Shown here: positions 1 to 8,510 of the stretch, piece after piece
Numbering within the stretch: the stretch's first letter is position 1
Layout: each line of letters opens with the position of its first letter
NCBI GenBank assembly: GCA_018262835.1
Contig: JADFDP010000013.1
Coordinates: forward strand, 1-41,463
From: Candidatus Aminicenantota bacterium
GTDB taxonomy: Bacteria > Acidobacteriota > Aminicenantia > UBA2199
Reading direction: 5' to 3'
DNA length: 41,463 nucleotides
Notes under the pieces: generated by a model
Told to the model about the DNA's origin: nothing
The model's input: the letters and a program-made list of their open reading frames with translations, nothing else
The model's database searches: none
Program-made: the position numbers and the translations under genes

Positions 1-606
1 ACCTGGGAAAGGATCAGCCCCGACCTGACGCGCAACGATCCCGCCGAGCTGGGCGACATCCCCTATCAGACCCTCTTCACCATCAGTGAATCGCCTTTGA
101 AGCATGGCCTGATCTATGCCGGCAGCGACGACGGCCGCGTCCATTCCAGCCTCGACGGCGGCCGCAGCTGGCGCGAGATCGGCTCCGGGCTGCCCCGCAA
201 ATGGGCTTCGCGGCTGGTGGCCTCGAGCTTCGCCATGGGTAGGGTCTACCTGGCGCAGAACGGAAAGCGCGATGACGATTTCACCCCCTATGCCTGGCGC
301 TCGGACGATTACGGCAGGACATGGCAGAATATCGCGGGCGGCATTCCGCTCGGACCGGTCAATGTCATCCGCGAGGACGGCCGCGATCCCGAAACCCTTT
401 ATCTGGGAACCGACGGCGCCGTCTTTGTCAGCCGCGACGGCGGCAAAAGCTGGCAAGTACTGGGCGGCAACCTGCCCACGGCGTATGTCCATGACCTGGT
501 CATCCACCCCAGGGAAAACATCATCGTCATCGCCACCCACGGCCGCGGCATGTGGGCGCTGGACGCCGGGCCGCTGGTCAAAAAACAGGATGAAGCAGAA
601 GAGTGA
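1..606 (+). CDS. Asp-box / BNR-repeat (sortilin-like) protein, 3' end only
   Basis: The reading frame is open from base 1, so only the last 201 residues are present and the start lies outside the window. Three Asp-box motifs of the SxDxGxxW type are visible (SLDGGRSW, SDDYGRTW, SRDGGKSW), spaced about 60 and 50 residues apart, as expected for blades of a BNR/VPS10-like beta-propeller. Such proteins are common as secreted 'glycosyl hydrolase, BNR repeat' proteins in Acidobacteria-like genomes, where the substrate is usually unknown. The end of the protein is a short charged tail (KKQDEAEE) with no sorting domain. No catalytic function can be assigned from this fragment. It is followed by a 55-bp gap before a sigma-factor-like gene on the same strand, with no clear terminator. 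Confidence 0.75.
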   Translation, partial: TWERISPDLTRNDPAELGDIPYQTLFTISESPLKHGLIYAGSDDGRVHSSLDGGRSWREIGSGLPRKWASRLVASSFAMGRVYLAQNGKRDDDFTPYAWRSDDYGRTWQNIAGGIPLGPVNVIREDGRDPETLYLGTDGAVFVSRDGGKSWQVLGGNLPTAYVHDLVIHPRENIIVIATHGRGMWALDAGPLVKKQDEAEE

Positions 607-661
607 GCCGGAAGGGAAATGGAGCCCTTGATATTTCGCCGCCAATCGTTCTGCTGAAAAC

Positions 662-1666
662 ATGAGCCATCCTGGCGACCCGTCGGACGTCATCCCGGCC
701 GGTTTGCAGTCCGTTTTGCAAAAAACCGTCTCGCTAAAGCTTTATCCCCATGACCTCTTTCCACGCCAAAGCTTCCCCGACCTGGATGCAATTGTCAGCG
801 GGCTGTTCAGGGAAATATGGGAGAGCCATGCGAATTTCAGGATTGGCCTGTCCGCGGCCGACGAAACCCGGGCTGGCGAAATGATCGCCGCAGAGTTGAG
901 CCTGCCATCCATTCTGGCCCGCCACCCGCGCACCCTGGTAATGATCTACCGGCAACTGATCTCCGGCTTTGTTCGGCGGTTGCATCGCCGCCAGGATGAA
1001 AGGCAAGATATTCTCCAGGAGATTTTCGTCCGCCTTTTCTCGGGAAAGCTTGCCAAGATCCAAAATAAGTTTGATGCCAATTTCAAGCAAATGCCTTCCT
1101 TCACATCCTATTTTATGGTTTGTATCCGTAATATGTATGTGGATATCGTGCGTGAAGGCAGGAATTTGCTAATGAAAAGAAATGATGTTCCGCAAGAAGT
1201 TCTGGAAATGGTTGTCCCCAGCCGCGCCCAGACATGCCAAACCGCCTTCCTGGATGAGGAATTTTCCAAGTTGCGGATCATCCTGCAACTGCATGCCTCC
1301 TGCCGTGAAAAGATCGAGCTGGCCTTGAAACTGAAATTTCGTTTCGGAGTGACCGCCCACGATGTCAGGTGTTGTTTTCCCTCCTGTTCCACGGCCGAAA
1401 TCCAGGCGCTCAGCGCCGATTTCCGCAATACCAGGGACCGGGACATGTACCAGGCCATCGTCCCGGTATTCAACCGCCATGAACCCAAGCCGGTACGGCC
1501 CGACACCCTGCGCAAATGGGCCGAGAGCAAAACCAGTCTCATCGTCTCCCATCTGAACCGTCTGCATCAGGCGACCGTCTACGACAGTGAAAACATTGCC
1601 GATCTGCTGGGCCTGTTTTTTAAGGAGGATGATGACCATGACAAAACACAGCCGCTCCCTCTTTGA
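662..1666 (+). CDS. Divergent sigma-70-family (ECF-like) RNA polymerase sigma factor
   Basis: The 334-residue product carries a recognisable sigma region 2 at about residues 92-168: the helix with RQDILQEIFVRLF, then SFTSYFMVCIRNMYVDIVRE, which matches the usual pattern of 'L/F..YL..I.RN...D..R' in ECF factors. A clear region 4 is not obvious. A helical C-terminal stretch with RPDTLRKWAESK could be a diverged one. An N-terminal extension of about 90 residues and the total length exceed a typical ECF factor (about 190 residues). The gene overlaps the next one, a membrane protein with an anti-sigma zinc motif, by 29 bp, which is the classical sigma/anti-sigma arrangement and supports the call. 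No good Shine-Dalgarno precedes the ATG. An alternative is a sigma-like regulator that no longer binds core polymerase. Confidence 0.65.
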   Translation: MSHPGDPSDVIPAGLQSVLQKTVSLKLYPHDLFPRQSFPDLDAIVSGLFREIWESHANFRIGLSAADETRAGEMIAAELSLPSILARHPRTLVMIYRQLISGFVRRLHRRQDERQDILQEIFVRLFSGKLAKIQNKFDANFKQMPSFTSYFMVCIRNMYVDIVREGRNLLMKRNDVPQEVLEMVVPSRAQTCQTAFLDEEFSKLRIILQLHASCREKIELALKLKFRFGVTAHDVRCCFPSCSTAEIQALSADFRNTRDRDMYQAIVPVFNRHEPKPVRPDTLRKWAESKTSLIVSHLNRLHQATVYDSENIADLLGLFFKEDDDHDKTQPLPL

Positions 1667-2486
1667 AAAAATGCCTGCGGGCACGGAATTTCATCCGCCC
1701 GCCGAAGATTTGGCCCGGTACGTCGACTCCCTGCGCAACAGGGAAATCCCGCGGCTGCCGCCCGGTCTCGTCAGCCATGTGGAAAATTGCAGCCACTGCC
1801 AGGGCCAGATCCTCGACGTCTTTTTTTATTTGCAGGATCCGCTGAAAGAACCGGACACCGCCCGGGTCAGAAAAGCATTCCCGGCAAAAAAGCATGTCTT
1901 CTGGCTGCCCACGGCCTTGCGCTTGGCCGCGGCTTTGTTCGTCTTCACTTTATTGCTGAGTTTCTATTTTTTTCTGCCGCGCCATCAGGCTCCGGATTCC
2001 ATTGCGCCAAGCCAACTGGACGCCCCCCCGCCGCCAGCCATCGCCGCCCCTGCGCTCCCAGCAAAGGATCTTGCGCCGGAACCGAGGAGCCGCAAGGCCG
2101 GCAGACCGGTCGTTCCCGCCGCCCAGAAGAGGCATGGCAGTCTCAACGAAAAACGCGATGCCTTTGCCGTCAACCCCAATTTGGAATCCATGGTGGGCAG
2201 CCGTTCGCGCGGCCTGGTCATCGAGGTCTATTCTCCTCCCAACCACGTCAGTCTGTCTCAGGAAATCACCTTCTCCTGGAAGGAGTTCAGCCGCGAGCCC
2301 TTGAGCCTGACCATCGTGAACAACCGCAACGAAACGATATTTAAAAATCCGGTCAGCGGCGGCGCTTTCCAGTTCCAAACCGCCCTGCCATCCGGCTGTT
2401 ACTATTGGAAGCTGGAAAGCACGAATGAACTGTATTACGTGGGGAAATTTTTCGTCTCTGCCGACGCTACATTCCCAAAAGAATAA
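1638..2486 (+). CDS. Membrane anti-sigma-like protein with ZAS motif and periplasmic beta domain
   Basis: The 282-residue product has a cytoplasmic N-terminus containing His47-x3-Cys51-x2-Cys54 (HVENCSHC), the zinc-associated anti-sigma signature. One membrane segment follows (about 88-113), then a Pro/Ala-rich linker (about 114-165) and a C-terminal stretch (about 190-280) that alternates hydrophobic residues like an Ig or fibronectin fold. The start was chosen at the ATG at 1638 because AAGGAGG lies 9 nt upstream; ATGs at 1629 and 1632 are also in frame but too close to that site. The gene overlaps the sigma-like gene by 29 bp, suggesting translational coupling. It probably sequesters that sigma factor at the inner membrane and senses an envelope signal. 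Its 3' end overlaps that of the convergent CHAT gene by 20 bp. Confidence 0.65.
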   Translation: MTKHSRSLFEKMPAGTEFHPPAEDLARYVDSLRNREIPRLPPGLVSHVENCSHCQGQILDVFFYLQDPLKEPDTARVRKAFPAKKHVFWLPTALRLAAALFVFTLLLSFYFFLPRHQAPDSIAPSQLDAPPPPAIAAPALPAKDLAPEPRSRKAGRPVVPAAQKRHGSLNEKRDAFAVNPNLESMVGSRSRGLVIEVYSPPNHVSLSQEITFSWKEFSREPLSLTIVNNRNETIFKNPVSGGAFQFQTALPSGCYYWKLESTNELYYVGKFFVSADATFPKE

Positions 2487-5331
2487 ACCCGGCCCAATAC
2501 TTGGGAAAAGCCGTGAAGGGGTCGGCGATGAAGGACAGTTTCGCTTTTTTCATTGCCTGGACGAATGATTCCCCCTGCAGGATCTCCTGATACAGTTTGA
2601 CCATCAAGCTCCCCGTTGTCCTGTCCTCGACCTTCCAGAGCGAAAAGACGATGTTGCCGGCTCCGGAATAAAAAAGGCCGCGGGTCAGGGCCAGCAATCC
2701 CTCGCCTTCGACCAGGCGGCCGGTCCCGCTTTCGCAGCTGCTGAGGACCAGCAGTTTGCAGTCCAGATTCAGGTTGTAGGTCTCCCCGGCGTAGAGTATT
2801 CCATCTTCGCCGTCAAGGTTGTTCGCCTGCGGATAAAAAAGGAATCCGGAGAGTTTGGGATTCGTTTCATTCGTCAACGAGTGGGTGGCCAGATGGATTA
2901 TGGAAAATTCTTTCAATGCCTGACTTTTAAACAGCTTTTCCGTAGCCTGGGAATGAAAAAAACCCACCGCTTTGCTGTTCTTGGACGCAAACAAACCGAT
3001 GATGGACCGCAATTCATTTTCAGTGCCCGGCAATTCCGGAAATTCCAGACTGTCCAAGGTCACGGTGCGCACAATGTCTTGCTCTTGGCTGACGCCTGCC
3101 CGCAGGTCTTGGCTGTGCATGACGTACCCGTCGTGAGCGGTCCCGGAAAACACCGGTGCGAAACCGGCCCAGGCATCCTGGTGCGGGGTGACGTCCCGTG
3201 GCAACCGGCTTTGCCAGAGATGCCCGGAAAAATGATAGGAAACCGCGAAGCGGCGTATCAGGAAATCCAGTTGGGAAAAATCGGCAACATGGCGTTCTTC
3301 GCTGATCAGGGTTTCAAACGGCAGATAGGCCAATGCACCATCGGGGATGAAGAGAATTTTTTCCTTGCCGCGCAGCCATTCCTCGATCGGAGCGATCAGG
3401 ACGCGGTACAATTTGGGGCTGAGTTGCAGAAAAGTTATTTCGTCGATTTTTTTTATGGCCAGGCAATAGGCGGCAATGCTTTCGGCAAATTGGGGATCGA
3501 GAGGCTGAGTGACAACTTCGAACTTGTCGCGGCTTAGAAAAAAAATGGTGAGATGGGTCGAGCCGAGGAAATACTCGATGAGAGCCATGTCGCCGGGCAG
3601 ATTGTTTTGCAGCGCCGCTGAGGAAAAGTTTCTGTTCCCGTACTTCAGTTCGAAATACTGGGGATAATCGCGTTCAAATTGAGCGATCAGTTCCTGGTAT
3701 CCGGCCAAAAGCGCGTAATAACGGTGGCGCGCCTCAGCCATTGCCGGCGTTTCCGCGGCGCCGGGCAGTGATGATTGCCTCTGAAAAAGGGTTTCGCATT
3801 GCGCCAGTTCGTTTTTCAACTCTTTTTCCCGGGTCAATTTATCCAGGGGAATGCCAGCGAACTGCCTGGCGTTGGATTCCAGCATGTTTTCAGATAGCAA
3901 TGCCGCTTTGCTTTTTTCGGAAAAAGCAAAAGCTCTTTCCTTTAAATCCTGGATCCCGGTCATGCGGAAGAGCTTCAAGGTGACGCGCACGGCCAGGTCC
4001 AGAATGTGTTGGGATTTTTCACCGAACAGCAGGCGGTAGTTCTCTGATTTGTAATCCGCCCGCAGCAAATCAATCAAATGAATGGCGCCCTGGATGGCAT
4101 GGAACGCCGCCTGCAGGTCGCTTTTTTCGGATGTCTGCAGCCCGGCCCTGGCTTCAAAAGCCTCGGCCTGGGCAGCGAGGATTTCCAGCAGGTTCTGCTT
4201 TTCCGCAACGGTTTCCGTTTCCCGGGAAACGTCCAGCGCGCCTGGAGCCAATCCGGGAACCAGCATGGCCAAAGAAAGCTGATAATTTTGCAGGGCTTCG
4301 CTATGTTGATTTTGCAGAAAGCAAACTTTTCCCAGCTGGAAGTAAATACTGGCCAAGATGACGGGCTGCCGAGCATCCCGGGCGATTCCCAGGGCTTGCT
4401 GCAGGTAGCTTCGGGCGTTCTGCCCGTCACCTTGCAAGCGCAGGCAGATGCCTATTTCCTCATAAAGAGCCGCCACACGGATATCCTCTTCCCCGACCGT
4501 ATCCAGCCAGATACGCAGGGCTTTGCGGAAGAACTCCAGTCCCTGCTCAAAGGCGCCCTGCAGCGCACATACCATGCCCAGTTTTTCATAGATCGAAGCC
4601 ACCAGGGGGTGGCCGCTTCCCAGGGATTCCAGATAAACCCCCAATGACTTGTCCAACATGCCGGACATATCCTCGAAACTGCGTTCGCTGATATTCACGC
4701 CGTCCAGAAAACTGTAGTTTTTCAAAAAGGAGGAATCGGTATTCAGGAACTTGCGGATTTTCGCAGAAAGCGATTTGTTGGAGAATTCGATGCCTTTTTG
4801 CGTATCCCCCATATGCAGGTAAAGCAGGGCCAGGCTGTTGTAGATTTTGCCCAATTCCGGGTGTTCGGCCCCATAAATCTTCTGCTGGATGGCCAGGCCG
4901 CGGTTCATCAACTCCAGTGCCGCCGCGTATTCCTTTTTGGCGAGCAGTTTGAAGGCCAATTGCAGCATCGACTTGGAGAGCTCGAGGTTTTTTCCATCGT
5001 TTTGATCCAAAGTGATCTGCAGGGCCTGCGCAAAAGCGGTTTTTGCCTGCTCCAGGTCACCGATTTTCTGCCAATTGTTTCCCATTTGCACCAGGCATTG
5101 AATCGCTTTTTCCCAGCGCTTCTCGGAACGGCAAATATCAGCGGCCCGGCTCAGGAAAAAATTGGCGCCGTCATACTGGGCATTGGCGGAGAATCCGTCG
5201 GCCTTGGCCATGAACGATTCCGCATTTTCCATTTTGGAAACGGGGAGCGCAACTCTTTTGGCGGCGCAATGGATGCCGGCAATGGCCAATAACAGGCAAG
5301 AAACCAGGCGGATGAGAGGTGGATTCTTCAT
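2467..5331 (-). CDS. Secreted TPR-CHAT domain protein (caspase-like protease)
   Basis: The product has 954 residues if it starts at the ATG at 5331, which gives a clean signal peptide (MKNPPLIRLVSCLLLAIAGIHC); an upstream in-frame extension would bury it. Residues of about 60-440 are tetratricopeptide repeats (for example ELGKIYNSLALLYLHMGDTQKGIEF), followed by a helical linker and a C-terminal CHAT domain (about 640-954). The catalytic dyad of the caspase/separase fold is present: His817 in IIHLATHS and Cys866 in LVLSSCESGTG. It is therefore probably an active cysteine protease, acting outside the cytoplasm. The Cys in GIHC is a poor lipobox, so a soluble or membrane-tethered form is more likely than a lipoprotein. 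It converges on the sigma/anti-sigma pair and diverges from the VWFA operon. Its substrate is unknown. Confidence 0.85.
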   Translation of the reverse strand: MKNPPLIRLVSCLLLAIAGIHCAAKRVALPVSKMENAESFMAKADGFSANAQYDGANFFLSRAADICRSEKRWEKAIQCLVQMGNNWQKIGDLEQAKTAFAQALQITLDQNDGKNLELSKSMLQLAFKLLAKKEYAAALELMNRGLAIQQKIYGAEHPELGKIYNSLALLYLHMGDTQKGIEFSNKSLSAKIRKFLNTDSSFLKNYSFLDGVNISERSFEDMSGMLDKSLGVYLESLGSGHPLVASIYEKLGMVCALQGAFEQGLEFFRKALRIWLDTVGEEDIRVAALYEEIGICLRLQGDGQNARSYLQQALGIARDARQPVILASIYFQLGKVCFLQNQHSEALQNYQLSLAMLVPGLAPGALDVSRETETVAEKQNLLEILAAQAEAFEARAGLQTSEKSDLQAAFHAIQGAIHLIDLLRADYKSENYRLLFGEKSQHILDLAVRVTLKLFRMTGIQDLKERAFAFSEKSKAALLSENMLESNARQFAGIPLDKLTREKELKNELAQCETLFQRQSSLPGAAETPAMAEARHRYYALLAGYQELIAQFERDYPQYFELKYGNRNFSSAALQNNLPGDMALIEYFLGSTHLTIFFLSRDKFEVVTQPLDPQFAESIAAYCLAIKKIDEITFLQLSPKLYRVLIAPIEEWLRGKEKILFIPDGALAYLPFETLISEERHVADFSQLDFLIRRFAVSYHFSGHLWQSRLPRDVTPHQDAWAGFAPVFSGTAHDGYVMHSQDLRAGVSQEQDIVRTVTLDSLEFPELPGTENELRSIIGLFASKNSKAVGFFHSQATEKLFKSQALKEFSIIHLATHSLTNETNPKLSGFLFYPQANNLDGEDGILYAGETYNLNLDCKLLVLSSCESGTGRLVEGEGLLALTRGLFYSGAGNIVFSLWKVEDRTTGSLMVKLYQEILQGESFVQAMKKAKLSFIADPFTAFPKYWAGFILLGM

Positions 5332-5340
5332 TAAGTTTAT

Positions 5341-5369
5341 ATTATAATATATCATCCTGGCGGAAGCAA
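5341..5369 (-). promoter_or_regulatory. Sigma-70-type promoter of the TPR-CHAT gene
   Basis: Read on the minus strand, TTGCTT (5364-5369) and a perfect TATAAT (5341-5346) are separated by 17 bp. The -10 box ends 9 nt before the ATG at 5331, so transcription should begin within a few bases of the start codon. No Shine-Dalgarno precedes the ATG. Confidence 0.5.
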
Positions 5370-5462
5370 TAAAAGCATTTACCAACTTTATTTTCCGTTT
5401 TGCAGAGAGAAAACCGTAATTGTTTATATGGAAATTCAATTGAGGCAAAAGGAACAGACAAA

Positions 5463-8400
5463 ATGAATAAGCCCGCATTATTTGCGATCCTGTTGATGTG
5501 CCTGGCCGCTTTCGTGAACAGCGAGACCGTCCTCGTCCCCGGCGATGTCAATTCCCTTTGTTATCATGATAATTTTTTTTATAATCTGCCGGAGCACGAT
5601 TTTTTATTTTATTTCAACGATACGCTGCTCTATACCGAGCCGCCGGACGACAGCGTTTACAATGGAGGCATGCGCGACAAGTATTTGCTGTTGATCCGGC
5701 GGCACCGCCAGATCAAGGAATTCATCGCTTCATACGGAAACAAGCAAAACTTGTCCCTCTCCCTGAACCTTAAAAATGAACAGGGACTGGGCCAGGCAAT
5801 GAAATTTTTCGCCTTGCTGGGGCTCAATTTGCGGAAAGCTTCTTCCGGCGTTCTGGAAATAGCGCCGCTGGGCGAAGAGACACCGGCCAATTATTACGTT
5901 TTTTGCCACCTGAAAGCTTCGGCCTTGCAGAACCAGTTGAACCAGACCGGCATGTTTTTTTTCAAACTGCAGGAAAGCAATGTGCCCATGCCATGGGATG
6001 GCGAGTTTTTAAGCGCCATCAGCGGTTTGCGAATCAATGCCGAGACGTTTTTCGAACAGATGACCGCCAACAAGAGGTTTTCCCTTTTGCTGGCCATTCT
6101 TTTTCGTTTGTCCAGCAAAGAGGTCGATTTTATAGGCCAGACGTCACCCCGGGCTCCCGCTTCTGCCTGGAAACGCATTTACATGGATAAAAAGCTACTG
6201 ATGAACCTGCTGGTGCTCAGCAGCGCCCTGCGTGTGCGGGACGGGCATCTGTTTTTCCCCGGCGGCGACAAAGCAAAAAAATTCTGGTCGGCCTTGGTCG
6301 GCACCGATCCCGACCAGGCTCCCTTGGATTTTTTGGCCCAGTTGAGCGGCCTGGATCAGGGCAAGTTGAACTTCCTCTTTGTTTTTTCATTTTTTCTCCC
6401 CGAAGAAAGCCGCCGCGTCCTCTTTTTCGACTACAATGAAGCCAAAGTCCGCCGCCTTTACCAGAGGATAGCCTTGGGTGAAAATGAAAAAATCAAAGCA
6501 AACTCATTCCCGCGCCTGGAGAATTTCACTTATTATTCTCTATTGCATATCCTGAAAATTCGAGATGGACGCATCCACCTGCCGTTGGGCGTGCAGGCCT
6601 GGTCGCAGGCCATGGGCCTGGAATTGCCGGCCGGGGCCGATGAATGCGACTTTCTGGAAAACCTGCTGGCCGCTTCCGCCAACAGCGGAAGGAAGAACAG
6701 CCTGCTGCATAAGTTTATATGCATTTACAGCAAGTTCAGCGGCCGGCAGCTGCTCCTCAGCCCGGAATTTTTAAAAAAAACATACGTGGAATTCGAAAGC
6801 AAAAACGCCTTGCTGGATTTCATGGAAAAAATCCCGTTAAAAAAAAGTGAAAGCACCGACGCCCTCTTCGCCTGGCAGGAGAATTTGCTAAAATCAAATC
6901 CGAAGGACCGTTTGCTGTATACGGCCCTGGGCCAGGCGCTTCTGGAAACCATTGCCCAGGCCGCCGGCTTCGCTCCCGCCGACATCGATTTTGACAGCGT
7001 GGTCCAAAAACTGGCGTCCATCCCCTGGCAGCGGCCGGTTTATTATGATCGTCTATTCACTTTCATCAAGGAGATGTGCGGGGCGCAGTCTATGAGCGAG
7101 GTTTCGGACGAATCGCTTTTCGAATTCCTTTTGCGCGGGTTGAAAAACCAGGATGTGTCCATTCGCGGTGAAAAATATGAATGGCGGGTCCGTGACATGC
7201 ATCGATCCGAGCTGGGCGAAATGATGCGCAGCCAGGAAGTCTGCAGCTTGTCGATGCTGAGCGAAATCAATGCCCTCTTGAGCAATCTTGCCGAAGATCC
7301 GGGGGGGTTCGGCAGCCGCTTCAGCCGCCGCCTGCATGAAGCATTCGAACAGCTCCCCTACCCCGATTTCAGCAGGGACGCCCCAAAAAACCTGAAAGAC
7401 CGGGTCATGGCCTATGCCAAGGACGACCTGGACCGCGACGTGCAAAACCTGCTTCAGCTGTGCGAAAAGAATGCGTCCGGGGAAGAGGTCCAAAAAGCCA
7501 TCGCAGCCATCAAAAGCGAATATTTGCTTCCCAGTCTCAAGGATTTTTTCCTGACCCTGGCCTACGCCCTCAACGCCAAAAACCCGAAACTGAAGATTTT
7601 TTTGAATCCCAATCTGGTACGCTTGCACGATTTTTCCGACAACAGCGGTTCTCCATGGAACAGCAGCAGCGGCCAAGGCAATAAAACGGATTTTTCCGGA
7701 TATTATTTACGGGGAGGATTGTCGCGATTGAACCTTACTTTCGCGCTCAATTGGCGCAACCAGCTCTTTGACAAGAATATTTTTAATAGCGAACAGACGC
7801 AGGCGCTGGTCTACAATATCATCGCCATGCTCCCCCAATCGCCGATCGTTCACGGCGCGCGTTTTGACGCTTTGCTGGTGGAGTGCGCCGTAGAGTCGCT
7901 GCAGAAAAGCTCCGGCGACGAACAATTGAAAACGGCGCTTCAAGATGCCGCCATGACGCTGACGGCCGGATACCATTACCGCAGGCTGAATGATTTCCTT
8001 TCCGGCCGCACCGCCGATTACTACCTGTTTTTCAGCGAATTGCGGCAGATCGGATGGCAATTGTCTCAGAACCCCCTCCTGCTGAATGGATTCTCGCAGA
8101 AGGAGAATCTCGGCAATTGCCTGCAAATGCCCCTCAGCGCCATCATCGCCGGAGAAAGCGATGCCTGGGGGAATGTTTATTACTACTCCATGGGCCGGCT
8201 CACTCCCCGAGGCAATGATTTCTTTCCGCAAGAGGCGGCCCAGTTATTCGGTTTGGGCTGGTTTTCCGGTGAAGCGATTTCCGAATACAAGATCAAGGCC
8301 GCATACCTGGCTTTTAAAAATGATTATTCAACCTCTTTGATCGGACAGTTCGTCTTTGATTTCGTCGGTTCGGTCTGCAAATCCGTTTATGCGCAGAACC

Positions 8401-8510
8401 ACATTAAAGACTACCACAGCACCCATTTTGTCCTGGATATCATGAACAACGCCCATTTGAAGAACACCGTGAAAAAATTACAGAAGGACGGTTTTTTGAG
8501 GTTACGATGA
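5463..8510 (+). CDS. Large secreted protein of unknown function with internal repeat
   Basis: I do not recognise a family in this 1015-residue protein. The start at 5463 gives a signal peptide (MNKPALFAILLMCLAAFVNS, cleavage near 20) with AAAGGA upstream; an earlier in-frame codon at 5400 would lengthen the N-terminus and hide it. No further membrane segments are evident, so it is probably periplasmic or exported. An internal repeat is visible: residues of about 256-290 (LRVRDGHLFFPGGDKAKKFW) and about 364-400 (LKIRDGRIHLPLGVQAWSQA) share the pattern L+hRDG+hxxPxGxxAxxxW. The protein is mostly alpha-helical by composition. Its TGA overlaps the ATG of the following VWFA gene (ATGA), so the two are translationally coupled. 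It is the first gene of the four-gene operon divergent from the CHAT gene. Confidence 0.8.
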   Translation: MNKPALFAILLMCLAAFVNSETVLVPGDVNSLCYHDNFFYNLPEHDFLFYFNDTLLYTEPPDDSVYNGGMRDKYLLLIRRHRQIKEFIASYGNKQNLSLSLNLKNEQGLGQAMKFFALLGLNLRKASSGVLEIAPLGEETPANYYVFCHLKASALQNQLNQTGMFFFKLQESNVPMPWDGEFLSAISGLRINAETFFEQMTANKRFSLLLAILFRLSSKEVDFIGQTSPRAPASAWKRIYMDKKLLMNLLVLSSALRVRDGHLFFPGGDKAKKFWSALVGTDPDQAPLDFLAQLSGLDQGKLNFLFVFSFFLPEESRRVLFFDYNEAKVRRLYQRIALGENEKIKANSFPRLENFTYYSLLHILKIRDGRIHLPLGVQAWSQAMGLELPAGADECDFLENLLAASANSGRKNSLLHKFICIYSKFSGRQLLLSPEFLKKTYVEFESKNALLDFMEKIPLKKSESTDALFAWQENLLKSNPKDRLLYTALGQALLETIAQAAGFAPADIDFDSVVQKLASIPWQRPVYYDRLFTFIKEMCGAQSMSEVSDESLFEFLLRGLKNQDVSIRGEKYEWRVRDMHRSELGEMMRSQEVCSLSMLSEINALLSNLAEDPGGFGSRFSRRLHEAFEQLPYPDFSRDAPKNLKDRVMAYAKDDLDRDVQNLLQLCEKNASGEEVQKAIAAIKSEYLLPSLKDFFLTLAYALNAKNPKLKIFLNPNLVRLHDFSDNSGSPWNSSSGQGNKTDFSGYYLRGGLSRLNLTFALNWRNQLFDKNIFNSEQTQALVYNIIAMLPQSPIVHGARFDALLVECAVESLQKSSGDEQLKTALQDAAMTLTAGYHYRRLNDFLSGRTADYYLFFSELRQIGWQLSQNPLLLNGFSQKENLGNCLQMPLSAIIAGESDAWGNVYYYSMGRLTPRGNDFFPQEAAQLFGLGWFSGEAISEYKIKAAYLAFKNDYSTSLIGQFVFDFVGSVCKSVYAQNHIKDYHSTHFVLDIMNNAHLKNTVKKLQKDGFLRLR

